Assembly: GCA_002189035.1 (NCBI GenBank)
Contig: CM007991.1
Location: 4,092,001-4,156,000, forward strand
DNA: 64,000 nucleotides
Reading direction: 5' to 3'
Origin: Utricularia gibba
Taxonomy: Eukaryota; Streptophyta; Magnoliopsida; Lamiales; Lentibulariaceae
The translations under genes and the position numbers were made by a program. This document shows positions 10,454 through 21,790 of this stretch, piece by piece. Below the pieces are notes generated by a model, which saw nothing but the letters and a program-made list of their open reading frames with translations, ran no database searches and was not told the DNA's origin. The first letter of the stretch is position 1. The number at the start of each line of letters is the position of its first letter.

Positions 10454-12247
10454 ATGTCTTCGCTTTGCTCGTCCTTGCCGTTCGGGATGCTTGTGCTTCT
10501 TCCGAAGTATGGCCATAATAACCCGCGGCAGTCTATATTTCCGCGGTTAAAGAGAAAAAAATCTAGCTTTCTTGGTTCTCCGATCTCCTCTTTTTCAAGC
10601 AGCCACAGCAATTCTGCATTTTCAGAGAAACCACCAGTTAGTCTCGCGTACATTTTCTGAGTAACAGGATAGAAGGAAGCCTTCATTTTTGCATTGTTTA
10701 TGGGTTAACTGGGTGTTGTGTTTTGCAGTTGGGATATGATCCTGAGGAGTTTCTTGATATTCCTGCTGATTTACAACCAAGGTAGCCGTTCTTTTCATCG
10801 CATTTTGAGCTTTAGTAATCGTCTCTGTTGTTCCTAGATCTCAATTCCACTCACAGGAAGGTTTCTTTATCTTCTGCTTCAAAACCGAGATCATGGTTTG
10901 GTCCCAACGGTCAGTACATCCGAGAATTGCCTTGTCCGAATTGCAGAGGAAGAGGCTATACCCCATGTGTCCAATGCGGAATAGAAAGACCTCGACCAGA
11001 TTGTTCGCTCTGTAACGCAAAGGTAGCCACTTTCTATCTTAATATTCCTAGTTTTTCGGAGTTTGAAAATCCTGATTTCGTTAGGGAATGGTTTCTTGCG
11101 ATCAATGCCACGGAGATTGTGTTATCTGGGAAGAATCAATTGACGAGCGACCATGGGAGAACGCCCGCTCAGTGTAAAGATGTTTTTTTTTGTTCATGGA
11201 ACAAAAGCCACTTTTTTTTCCTGCAAATGATTAATACTCTGGAAATCTGGATGGGTTTTTGAAGTTCCCCACTTAGGGTTAAGGAAGATGAAGAAGTCGA
11301 TGACTTGGAGATAAAACTGGATGTAAAGAAGAAAAGGAGGCGTGCTTATCAGTCCTCTGATCCTGAAGTTAACTTGAAGATAAGCAGATCTCTAAAAGTT
11401 AGTTATTTTTCTCTGATGAGATAGTGAAGGCTATGTGGAACTCTTGGGCAATCATAAGTTTAATCCTTTCGGTTTAGTTGAGTGTTTGCAGATTCTGAAT
11501 GCTAAAACTGGAATATTCAGCAAGAAGATGAAGATAATCCATCGAGATCCTATTCTTCGTGCACAAAGAGTGGCTGCTATCAAGGTTTTTCTCTTTGTTC
11601 TCTCTTGACTCTTCGCTTTAGCTAGTTGTAGAGATTTATAAAGGTGTCTCCTGGACAGAAAACCAAGGGGTCCCCTGCTGCAAGGAGACATGCTTCTGAA
11701 ACCATGAAGATATATTTTTCTGATCCTGAAAATCGTCGCAAGAGAGGCATTGCAATGAAAGGTCCTAAGAATCTGAAATGATGATCCGAATACTGCTGTC
11801 TCCTGCATCATCTAACGACAAGGTATTTCTGCAGGCGTAAGATTTTATTGCCAAAACTGTGGAGGTGAAGGCCACAGGAGAAGCTATTGTCCAGAAATTC
11901 CAAACAGGGAAACCAAAGCTCAATTCAAGTGCCGGATTTGTGGGGGAAAAGGGCATAACAGGAGGACTTGTCCAAGATCGAAACCAATGGAGAAGGCAAG
12001 CACTCAGCGTGGGGATCACCATTGCAAGGTATGTGGCCAACGTGGACATAACCGGAGAACATGTACACAGATGGCTGTAAAAGAATCATGGTTAGCTGGA
12101 ACTCAGGGAGAGGGAATGTCTAAAAGGAGCTACACATGCCATCTTTGCCAACAGAAAGGTCATAGCATGAGAACCTGCCCACTTAGAAATGAACATTCAA
12201 AGCCTGACTTGTCTGATCATGCTTTTCATGGCAATGATAAAGATTGA
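10454..12247 (+). CDS. Zinc-knuckle (CCHC) protein with DnaJ-like cysteine repeats
   Basis: Eight exons: 10454-10636, 10729-10781, 10857-11022, 11085-11173, 11277-11397, 11492-11584, 11659-11761 and 11835-12247; about 406 aa. Residues 1-60 are rich in Ser, Lys and Arg and look like a plastid transit peptide. GPNGQYIRELPCPNCRGRGY opens a DnaJ-type zinc-finger region (about 96-150) with CPNCRGRG, CVQCG, CSLCNAKG (split by an intron) and CDQCHGDC. A basic middle region follows. The C-terminal third has four CCHC knuckles of the form C-X2-C-X4-H-X4-C: CQNCGGEGHRRSYC, CRICGGKGHNRRTC, CKVCGQRGHNRRTC and CHLCQQKGHSMRTC. Plant homologues are annotated only as zinc-knuckle family proteins. RNA binding or plastid protein assembly is a guess. 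The exon 4/5 junction (11173/11277) is the least certain. Confidence 0.85.
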
Positions 12248-12643
12248 TTTTTCATCCCGCAGGAGTGTGTGGTCATTAGAGATGTACAGATGTGTAGTAT
12301 AATTAAGATCAAGCCACCTTTCGCATTAATTGGCTAATGGGGGTGTTTGAGATGACATTCTTGCTTAGAGTTTTCCTTTCTCAGATTGCAAATGAAAATG
12401 GCAATAATGACTGTTTCTTGTTGAATGTACGCATCACTGTATGTTGAGTACAGATATACAGAAAGATGCATGAGAAAATAAGCAACTTGATGTTGCTGTT
12501 ATTCTCTCTTGGAAAAGATTCCAAGGAACGTGCTGAGTTATGCAAAGGACTTATTTTTGTGTGAATTTCACAAGGAACGTGGTATGTCTAAACTATGCAT
12601 TAACTTACTGTATATTGGGGAAACCCATTTGAGCTTCCTTCGG
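12248..12643. other. Convergent 3' ends of zinc-knuckle and amylase genes
   Basis: The stops of two convergent genes are separated by 396 bases with no coding potential. The stretch must contain both 3' UTRs and poly(A) signals, so the transcripts may overlap in antisense. Confidence 0.6.
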
Positions 12644-15600
12644 TTATGACAGTTCCCAGACCTTATAATCCTTCCCCTCCATAGCTACAGTCCAGTTTTG
12701 CTGATCCCGTGTGGCATCATGGTTGCCAGGTCCAATCTTCACTGCTACCTTTTCATCTATGATTGCTGCATATACGTCTTTCTCTGCTTTCACAATCTCA
12801 ACCTTTTGGATCAAGAAAACTTGGCTGTTATCATTGTTTATGTTGACTGATTGAACTAAATGCGAACAAGGGTCCAAAACGCTTACTATGCTCCGGCAGT
12901 GGATCTTGTTTCGTTTTCTGATGGATATGAGTGACTCGATCTCAGGACGAAGCCCAGAAAAAATGTGATCATAGAACACTGAAGGTGTCCCAGGGTGAGT
13001 TAATATGTAGCAATAACCTTGCATTTCCTTCCCAGCTGGGAATCTCCAGTGACCCTTCATAACAGGAAAAAGGAAAAAGTGTGGGTATATATACTGATTG
13101 ATTCGCAAGATTCTGCAAGTTAACTGTCTTCAAACAAACCTGAGTTGAACCAGTGTCATGGTTTTCTATGAATGTTACTGCTCGAGACGGCCACCATCCC
13201 ATTACTCCCGGAGGCTTTCCCTTCTCATCTGATAAACGCCAGTATTCACATTTTTCAAGGACCTGTGCATCAAAATTCTTGAGTAAATCAGTCCCAACAT
13301 TCATTTGTAATACGGATTGCTTTCTGCAAGAAGTTGTAAATGGTGGATTAAGACAACTCGAGAAGGGAAACCAGAAACGAGATCTTACAGAATGTAGAAT
13401 TCCCTTTGTTGTGACATCAAATGCACCTGCACTCCCATTTGTAGCATTTATCCAGTCTATGATTCTTTGCCTGTGAGCATCCTGGTTTCGATCCATTTGA
13501 CCATATGTGTAACTAAGGGAATCCCAGAACTCTCCCACAGCAAAGTAAGGTTCTGTGGCGGCCATGTATTCCTTGATGTAACCACCCCAAAAGCCACGCA
13601 CAAAATCGAACCTCCACCCATCGAATCCAACTTCTTCCCTGCACAAGTTCTCATCTGCGTTAGCAGATGGCAACTTGAATATATCAATGAAGGGAGATGA
13701 TGTTAAACTGAGGACTGACCTTAACCATTTCATCCACTCCTTTATATCCCTCCTGACAAAGTCTTGTGAGTGATCAATATTCGGGGCTGCATGAAAGTGG
13801 TCGCCACTGCTCCGGTTACCCCTTCCCTGCAATAGATCAGAGGCATGAGCAGACCAAAACCGATATCTGAATCAAGTTGAGGAAGTAGAATGGTATGAAC
13901 CTGGAAATTTGGATCATCAGAGACAACTGCACGATCATCCCAGTTCATGCGACCACCAAAAATGTTCCAGATGCCATTTTGATTCCGATATTGAGCACAG
14001 CGGTGGTTTAAGACAACATCACCAAGAACTTTTATACCAACTTCCTGTAATCTCTTCACCACAGCTTTTAATTCGTCAATGTTTCCATAACGGGAATTTA
14101 AGTTGTAAAGATCTGTAGGCATGTATCCCTCCGGTGATACAGAAGCAGTGGGTGGAGGCAGCCAGATCACAGTGAAACCAATATCAGACAGCTCCAAGGC
14201 TTTGTCATGAAGTTCTATGTAACATCTTCCTGACTTGTGGGATTCCCAGTTGAATCCCTGACATAGTATTTCAAAACCTGAACCAGTTCCAGATGATATT
14301 TTTACAGGGGTTAGCTGATCTTCGTCTTCCAATTGAGAAATCCCTGTAAATTTAGGCATTGAAGTTCTAAAGATACTATAGGCTTCTGCAGCTAACTTCT
14401 CAATTTCTTGAAGAATGCTCTCTTGAACTGCCTTGCTTTTTGTTGTAAGACTCCTCTCAGATGAAATATTATTCACAAGATGTCGTATGTTGCTAATGAT
14501 ACCATCTGCGGCTGCAGAATCAATGTTATCCACTTCCAAGCCATCAGAAGCTGTGTAACTTCTGAACCCCCCCTCATTGCTAGGATCAGATGGAGCATAA
14601 TGTTTCCCCACAGTGACTGATCTTGATAAGGGGATGTAAAAATCATTTCCCTTGCAGTTTAACCATTCACTCTCATTGACCTTCAGCACAAACATGAATG
14701 CTGAGAGTCCATCTATTACAGGAATTGATACCCCTGAGCCATGCCCATCATCCTTTTTCTGTATAATACACAAAACAACAAAGTGCAGTAGCACATTAAA
14801 AACTGACTGAACACTGAGCTAGAAATAAATCTATGGCCTAAATGCACTACTCATGCTGAAAATGTCGCTTCAATAACTAAAACAAAGCGGAGGTACCTGC
14901 AACAATGTCTGGAATGCCTTGTTTTTGAAAATGGTTGTTTCAGGAGGACATGCCTCGGAAGGGATTTCCCATCTATTACTGCCATCTTTTGAAACACCCC
15001 AGTGTATGACTACATCTCCAGGCAAATCTGTTTCAATATCCAATACACTCCCATTTCTCTCCGGACTACGCCTTACGGATACGGTTACAGAGTTAGAGGA
15101 AATTAATTCCTTGAAGACAGAATGCTCTTCAAAGAAACCGTGAATACCCCATCTTTTTAACTTTGACTCCTGGGAGCCATCTCCTTCAAAGTCATTATCT
15201 TCATTGTTAAGCAACATATTTGATATTTTTCCAAACGCTCCTGCAAGAAAAAACCATATTCCTTGGCTTTGAAGTGTGAGAAAATGCACATTCATCAGAG
15301 TGAACAGCATATTTTAATAGTTCACCGTCTTTTTTTACCACTGCTTTTAAGAACCATGCATAGGATTTAGAACAACCTGTCCATGTACTCGAGCTCTTTC
15401 TGGACCCAGCTCCATTCCCACCATCCTGCAGACTCTCAGCAAGAAGCACCTTAAAGTCCCCCCCATATGCTTATACCATCGTGAAGTTTCTTCATCCTGA
15501 CAAGTTTACAACGAACTTAGGATACATTATGGGCTAAAGAGATTCATATGCAATACTCACTTTTAGACCATCATATTCCTCACAACATTAGCAAACAAAC

Positions 15601-16733
15601 CTTCAACACGAAGTTTATCGCTGAAATCGAACAGCTATATTTGAAATCAATTTTCAGTTCATAGAAAGTGCTTCCTTCAACTAAAGCAGGCACTTCTTCC
15701 AAAGGAGTCTCAACAGCGTAATCCTGGAGAGCCATTTGTGCTATACCATTATTAGGTTAATAAAGAAATAGAAATCTCTTAGAAGTGATGGTAAGAATCT
15801 GCCGTGAACCTTAATGGCAATAGTTCCTGGAGGCCTCATTTCCATTGGTGGCTGACCCCATTCACTGCGTCAGTGAGAATGAAGGAGACTAGTGTTAAAG
15901 AACTTTCATTTGCATCTTCAAATAAGCTCAAAATCTCGGATTCAAACCATAGACGAAGATGGAAATCGGTGAGCAAACAAGAAAGGTACTTTTTCTTAGG
16001 CTACAGAAAACCGAGAAACGTATCCATTTAGTACCTGGGACGCGTACCTGGAGGCATCTTCCACATAACGAACTCCCCAATGAAGAATCCATTTTCCAGG
16101 TAACGTACAACCCACGATTAGCTGCCAGCAATTATCATCTGTTCCACGTTCTAATCTGATTGTAATCTTTCCTTCGATCTGCTAATCAGGAAATGGTTAA
16201 AACTTACCCAAACAGACGAACACACTCAACCCCCCAGGAAGAAAACTGAAAATATGAAACAAATGGAGCCAGTAAAAGCGAAAGGCCCAGCCTTTACACG
16301 CTTTCATGTAATTACACTGCTTATCCTGAAAATGGTGCACGCGGCGATTCTCCAAAACCCAATTCCTAGAATAAGAAATACTCAAACAAGTACGGGCCAA
16401 TCATCCGAACATAAACAATTACGATAAGACATTCAGATCCAAGTAAGACGAACATCCCACCTGCTCAGATCTCTCCAGATGAAACATCTTTCTAAAAATG
16501 ACTTCCGATGATTCATTGGTCGAGGTTTCGGCCGAGCGGAGAGCTTGTGCAGGCGCGAAATTCCGGCGGGCGTTCGAATATCTGACATGGCAAGATGATC
16601 CCAAAGGTGGGAGCTTTTGAGAAACCCCCTGACGGCATTCCTGAACAGGCGTCAAACAATCCACACGGCGGCGATGGTGGCGATGACGATGGCGTAGACG
16701 GAACAGTAGTGGGGCCGTCGTTATGGCTGACAT
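12644..16733 (-). CDS. AMY3: Alpha-amylase 3, plastid (CBM45-CBM45-GH13), with a frameshift
   Basis: Twelve exons in reading order: 16733-16461, 16178-16048, 15864-15810, 15723-15601, 15496-15377, 15240-14897, 14758-13901, 13826-13720, 13638-13389, 13262-13140, 13054-12887 and 12802-12644. Product is about 903 aa if the frame is repaired. A plastid transit peptide is followed by two starch-binding CBM45 modules (about 90-215, with [16 protein letters not shown], and about 270-390, with [23 protein letters not shown]). The GH13 domain (about 500-903) keeps region I DVVLNHR, the nucleophile in GWRFDF, the acid/base Glu in FAVGEFW and the transition-state Asp in FIENHD. AMY3 hydrolyses alpha-1,4 bonds of leaf starch in the stroma. 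Exon 5 is 120 bases where phase demands 121; one base is missing in a run of seven C at 15458-15464. This is either a sequencing/assembly error or a real null allele. The intact active site and well-preserved frame elsewhere favour error. Confidence 0.93.
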
Positions 16734-16833
16734 CTTTTTCTCGCAATCGGACAAATGCAACTGCACATCCTTTCAATACGAAAAGTTGGTTATATTTTCG
16801 AAAAAAAGGCCAATAAGCCGAGAACTTTTTAGA

Positions 16834-17031
16834 TATTATTATGCACCCTTACGTGGCCTTTCGAAGGGGTTCTTTCCACATTTCTGAAACATAAGGGATG
16901 AATATGCAAAACTTTGTTGCGCACCAAAAGTAATTATTATACACCCCTTACGTGGGCTTGCCAGGGGTTGTTTTGATATTTATCAAACATAAGGGATGAA
17001 CATGCAAACCTTATTTGGGGGACCAAAAGGT
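16834..17031 (-). repeat. Diverged ~98-bp tandem duplication upstream of AMY3
   Basis: Two units (about 16834-16931 and 16932-17031) share TTATTAT, C-rich CACCC(C)TTACGTGG, CAAACATAAGGGATGAA-like, ATGCAAA and CCAAAAG blocks in the same order with scattered differences. They lie 100-300 bp upstream of the AMY3 ATG (16733, minus strand). Each carries an ACGTGG core, the heart of G-box/ABRE elements. A promoter role is inferred. Confidence 0.65.
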
Positions 17032-17923
17032 AATTCACTTTCGAAGGTAAGATTTGAGTGGACGATGGGCAGCATCTTGCGCTGCTCCACGGATCGTGCA
17101 TTTTTTTTTCATATATTTTTAATCTCAAATACTATGAGCCAGGGTTAGTGGACTCGGGATCCGCATCTGATACCGTGTCCCTATTATTTAAAAAAAAAAC
17201 CGAAAACTCACCTTACGGAGGAGAGTGCATCCACGCACTGCGTTGGACACCGGGACACGGACATGCCGATGGATCATCGAGAATTATGTAATAAAATATG
17301 TAGTGCAAAAACAGTGCACTAAAAAAAATAATGTGAAATGTGTAGGTAGTGAAACGACTACAATATATGCATAATTGAGTTTATGATACTTTTAATTTTA
17401 AAAAATTATTTTTCAAGAAATGCTTTTAATATAATAAAATTAAGTATTTGTAGTTTTTTTAAAAAAATAATAAATATTTCCAAAATTTTATTATTTTTTA
17501 AAAATTTATGTGACTCCTACTTGATAATAAAATTTTTTTTCTAAAATTGAAAACTGTTTCAAATAAAATTGAGTTTACACCATAAAAAACTCGAGTATTA
17601 TAAATTCATTATAAACTTAATCGATTTTATTTCAGTCGAATTCCTTGATTATTGTCATTTGGGCTTTAGCGGTATGGACCGAAAAGATGGGCCTGTTTTC
17701 CCATTGAAGATGGACACTTACCCGAGTCTGACCCGCCCATCGGTGTCGGGCAGGAATCGAGTGCTGTATTGCAATTTGCAACCAGAGGGCTACAGATGAA
17801 TTTATTGGACGACATTCAATTCGGCATACCACGCAATTCCCTGTGGTTTGCCACCTTCACCCAGTTAGGACCAGAATTAACCCACCTAAAGGCTAAGTAT
17901 AATAGTGAAGTAATAAATAAGTA

Positions 17924-17964
<41 letters not shown>

Positions 17965-18064
17965 TTTTTTACTTTTAATAAAAACAAAAATATACACAAA
18001 TTAAAAGATTGACAATTCAAAAAACCAGCAAAAAGGATTGATGAGAAAAAAAACTCAGGGTGAA
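17032..18064. other. Spacer between AMY3 upstream region and the MULE
   Basis: Mostly AT-rich. A GC-richer patch at about 17640-17880 contains GGGCTT and GGGCCT motifs and resembles promoter or exon sequence, but no protein is recognisable. The patch ends just before the dinucleotide repeat at 17928. Confidence 0.45.
17928..17960. repeat. (AT)n microsatellite
   Basis: An uninterrupted alternating A/T tract of about 33 bases, followed by AT-rich sequence. Length is likely to vary between individuals. Confidence 0.95.
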
Positions 18065-18073
18065 CAATAGAAG

Positions 18074-18140
18074 GCAAATTACTTATCACACCAACATTCG
18101 GAGATATAATTCCATATTCTAGTCAACTTTGTATTCTAGT
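18074..18140 (+). repeat. Left terminal inverted repeat of the MULE
   Basis: Pairs with the reverse complement of the right end. Conserved blocks are AAATTA(C/T)TTATCACACCAA near the outer edge and CAACTTTG about 55 bases in. Identity is roughly 80% by eye. Confidence 0.8.
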
Positions 18141-18305
18141 GTTCCACTTCATTTCCACATCATCATTTTTTATTTAATTTTTATATCAAAATTCAATCAG
18201 GATTTTATATTTATATTTTACACGAAAATTCAAATAAATAATATATTATATTTATTTCTTTTTATAAAATATTATAACTAATTCGTCCAGCATAATAATA
18301 CATAC

Positions 18306-18640
18306 GTGACACTGACATGTTCAGATTTAAATATTAAAATTCTGAAAAAAGTTTGATGTAACATTATATTAATTTATCTTTTTTCCAATTCAAAATTAAA
18401 AAATGAATCAATAGTACACATATGATACTGATATGTACAGAAATAACATTAAAATTCTGGAAAAAGTTTGGTATAATATTAAATTAATTTATTTTTTTTC
18501 AATTCAAAATTAAAAAACGAAACAATATTACACATGTGATACAGACATGTTCAGATTTTAACATTAAAATTCTGAAAAAATTTGGTGTAATATTAAATTC
18601 ATTTGTCTTTTTTCCAATTCAAAATTTAAAAACAAAGTAT
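18306..18640 (+). repeat. Three tandem ~115-bp units in the MULE subterminal region
   Basis: Units begin near 18306, 18421 and 18536. Each contains GATAC(T/A)GA(C/T)ATGT-like, CATTAAAATTCTG(A/G)AAAAA, a T-run followed by CCAATTCAAAATT, and a short ATAGTACACAT-like end. The third unit grades into the transposase region. Such arrays are common near MULE ends, where they may bind transposase. Confidence 0.8.
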
Positions 18641-21200
18641 ATAATGAAATATACATCTCAGATCATTATTCTTTCTTTTTTTCTTCCTTTTACAATTTTA
18701 ATAGCTTCCTCTCCAATTGAGATCTGGTTGTACTGGGAGGTAACTTGTTTTATGGAAACAATGGTATGTGCTATGATTCACCATCACGATTTTCTACTTG
18801 GGTTGCTCGAGATACCTCAATTTCCATGTTGCTATCGTTGACTTATAAAGTTATGCAACTATCTTCAACTGAGTATTGTATTACCATCATTGTGAACTAT
18901 GTTGCTATGGATTTAACAATGGGTTTTCAAAGGTACTGCCATCCTCTTGATTAAACGGATGATAGTTTTTCTTTGATTTTTAATCAAAGTCATATGGTTT
19001 CAAGTGTTGATATGTATATTAGTGCAACTCCAAGCTTCATGAATTTGATCATTTAACAACACACTGATATGTAATTTTTTTTTCCAAATAACATTTATTA
19101 TTATTAGTTTTAAATTACATTTAGGATATTTTTTTGAATTCATATGATTAAATTGTGCTAATGATATATTTTATGTTTTATTTTTAGTTAATGTTGGAGA
19201 AGCATTAACCTGTTGTAATAATCCATGCACTTCACCAATATATCACAATCCTTCGCCACTAGAATCACCTTGTAATGAAGACATATTATGGGGTTCAGAT
19301 AATTTATGTGAGGAAGATGTTATTGAGCAAGCTGAAAACGAAATGATGCAAGAAGTTATTCCATCTCCACTTTCTTCAAGTGATGATGATGATGAATATA
19401 AAAAAGGCAAGTTTTATGAAAACGATGTGACAATGAAAATTCCAATAGCAATTGAGTTTGAGAAGACTTTAAATTTCTTTGATGGGACAAGCGGTGATCA
19501 ATGCAATAGGAGTTTTCTTCAAAGATAAAACTTCAATGAAGGAAGCATTGAATTATTATTGTATCACGAAGCTGAAAAGGCCTTTTCATGTTGAGAAGAG
19601 CAACAAAAAGCAATATGAAAAAAACTGTATCAACCGAAATGCAACGCCTCCATGTGAATGATGTGTTAGGGTATGGAATAGCAGTTCACTCAGTTTTGAA
19701 CAGTGACACAATGGGAGGGGTCTCATACTTGCTTTTCTAGTAATTCCAAAACTACTAGAAATGATAGTATTACTAGCAAATTTGTGTCTCTTCATATCAT
19801 GAATACGGTTAATGCGAATCCAGGGATACGCGTTTCTGATGTCATTGATGATATTGATGAAGTTTATCATTTCAAGATAACATATAAGCTTGAATGGACT
19901 GCTTTAGGCGTGCTATCATGCATATGTATGGTACTTGAGAGGAATCGATGACAAAGCTCCCTTCTTATTTGTTATCTATTAAGGAATCCAACCTACGTAA
20001 TTCATTTTTATTATTTTATAAATATTGATGTTTGTTTACTAACATATTTGTTTTATCACAGATACTATATTTGAATATTAGAATCTTCGTTCTCATGATG
20101 ACAAGCAAATGCTACACATGTATTTTGGGCTTTTGGATCATGTGTCAATGCTTTTAGGTATTGTCGTTCGGTTATTACTGTTGATGGACCACATCTATAT
20201 GCAGGATATAAATATCACCTTCTAATAGCATGCACACTCAATGGTGACCACACTATAATTCCACTTGCATTTGCTATTATTGAAGAAGAATCTTATGAAT
20301 CCTGCTATTGGTTTTTTAACCTTTTGGTTAAGCATATCGTGAAAGTACGTCATATTTGTCTAATAACTGATCGTGGTGCAGGATTATTATCTGCGATTAA
20401 GAATATAACTACTTTCAATGAGCCTATGGGAGATTACAGATTTTGTATGCAACATCTACTTGCAAATTTTATGTCACATTTCAGGTCGAAACATTTGGTT
20501 AATTTATTTTGGAAAGCTGCCTTGAGTGCAAAAACAGAAAAATTTCAAAAAGTTATGCAAAATATCAGAAATAATAATGAGGTAGCATTTGAGTATCTCC
20601 ATGAAATCGATACAAAGCGATGGACATTATCATATGATGATGACATTAGGTAACTTGAAATGAAATAATTTTATTTATATTATTTCTATGTTAACCCTAT
20701 ATTTCTTATTTTTGCAGATGTGGTGTGCATACCACAAGTATCTCTAAATCATTAAATAGTGTTTTACGTTGGGCACGAAGATTACCTCCAAAATCTCTTG
20801 TTGAGGCCACTTTCGAGAGATGTGTTAAGATTTTCACAAATAGTAAAGCAAAGATGGATTTACTCATGGAAAGGGGTCAATTGATTACTTCATATTCATT
20901 ATCTGTTTATAGGAAATGTGATGACAAATCAACCAACTACAGGATCAAGAAATACAATGCAGAAAAAATGAGTGTCACTGTGATGTCTCTAAGCGAAAAT
21001 TATAGAAAAAAAAAATTACTATATTGTTTGTTTGATAGATTTGATATATACTTGTGGAAAATGGCAGCAAAAAGCTATTCAATGTTCACATGCTATTCAA
21101 GTAAGAATTATCTTTTGATATATCATGTTATTTGTAATATCATAACAATTGTTAACTTTATTCCTCTTTTAGATGTACAAGGAATTCAATAAAGATGCAA
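18640..21200 (+). pseudogene. MuDR-family transposase pseudogene
   Basis: The recognisable part starts with an acidic N-terminal region (about 19195-19500, DDDD stretch) and an FKDKTSMKEALNYY-type MuDR N-domain near 19515. The catalytic MULE domain follows: DGPHLYAGYKYHLLIACTLNG and PLAFAIIEEESYESCYWFF just before 20330, then ITDRG (second catalytic Asp) and CMQHLLANF near 20360-20480. After a probable intron (20650-20717) comes a CGVHTTSISKSLNSVL stretch, read without any other family hallmark. It is broken: the conserved YGTWEES motif near 19950 has TGA in place of the Trp codon, reading frame changes between blocks near 19500 and 19900, and a zinc-knuckle end is not in frame. It cannot make active transposase. 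Confidence 0.85.
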
Positions 21201-21709
21201 GTTCTTATATTTCAAAATATTATCAAGTGAATACCCTTGCGAAAATATACAAAATATAATTTAATCCACCAATTCCTGAGAGTTGATGAGGTGCATCTCC
21301 ATTTGATTTTATTCACAATCCAACAAGAAGAGTGAATACCAGAGGTCGTGCTAGATCAACATCATTTTCAAGCAGCTTAACTCATATACATTCGAAGAGA
21401 AGATTAAGATTTGATGAATTTTAATTTTAGATATTTTTGAGAATGTGTTTTCGAGACTTTGAGATTCTAATTCGAATAATATTGCTTATGCATTTATTAA
21501 ATATTTTATTGCATAATTTTTGCATATATTTAATTGTTATGTTTTAATTTATTGATTAATATAAATATAATTATATTGTAATATATTATATTTAAAGTTT
21601 TCAATATAAAATATGATTAAATATATATATTTTTTTAGAAAATTATGTATTTATATGAATTTTTGTGCAAAAATAAATATGAAATAATGATGTGTAAATA
21701 AAATGCTAT

Positions 21710-21781
21710 ACTATAAGTCAAAGTTGATTAGGATATAGAATTCTCTATTCAAATATTGGTGTGATAAATAATTTACTCGAT
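21710..21781 (-). repeat. Right terminal inverted repeat of the MULE
   Basis: Reverse complement matches the left end from GTAAATTATTTATCACACCAA to CAACTTTG. It has five extra outer bases (ATCGA read inward) between the conserved end and the target duplication, so one end has gained or lost a few bases. Confidence 0.8.
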
Positions 21782-21790
21782 CAATAGAAG

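Larger units (their letters stand above)
18074..21781 (+). mobile_element. Mutator-like element (MULE), 3.7 kb, with 9-bp target duplication
   Basis: The element is flanked by identical copies of CAATAGAAG (18065-18073 and 21782-21790), the 9-bp duplication expected for Mutator transposition. Its ends are imperfect inverted repeats of about 60-70 bases: the left end reads GCAAATTACTTATCACACCA and the complement of the right end has GTAAATTATTTATCACACCA after five extra bases. Homology continues to TCAACTTTG on both sides. The interior has three tandem copies of a ~115-bp unit near the left end and a broken MuDR-type transposase on the plus strand. The element itself has not been interrupted by another insertion. 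Confidence 0.9.

Noticed and set aside
13153-13476. 107-codon plus-strand frame
   Set aside because: Antisense shadow of AMY3 exons 9 and 10 and the intron between them.
17886-18089. Minus-strand frame with an Ile-Tyr repeat
   Set aside because: Translation of the (AT)n microsatellite.
18306-18640. Regular repeats that could suggest a CRISPR-like array
   Set aside because: Units are ~115 bp, diverged and without spacers; this is a plant MULE subterminal tandem array.
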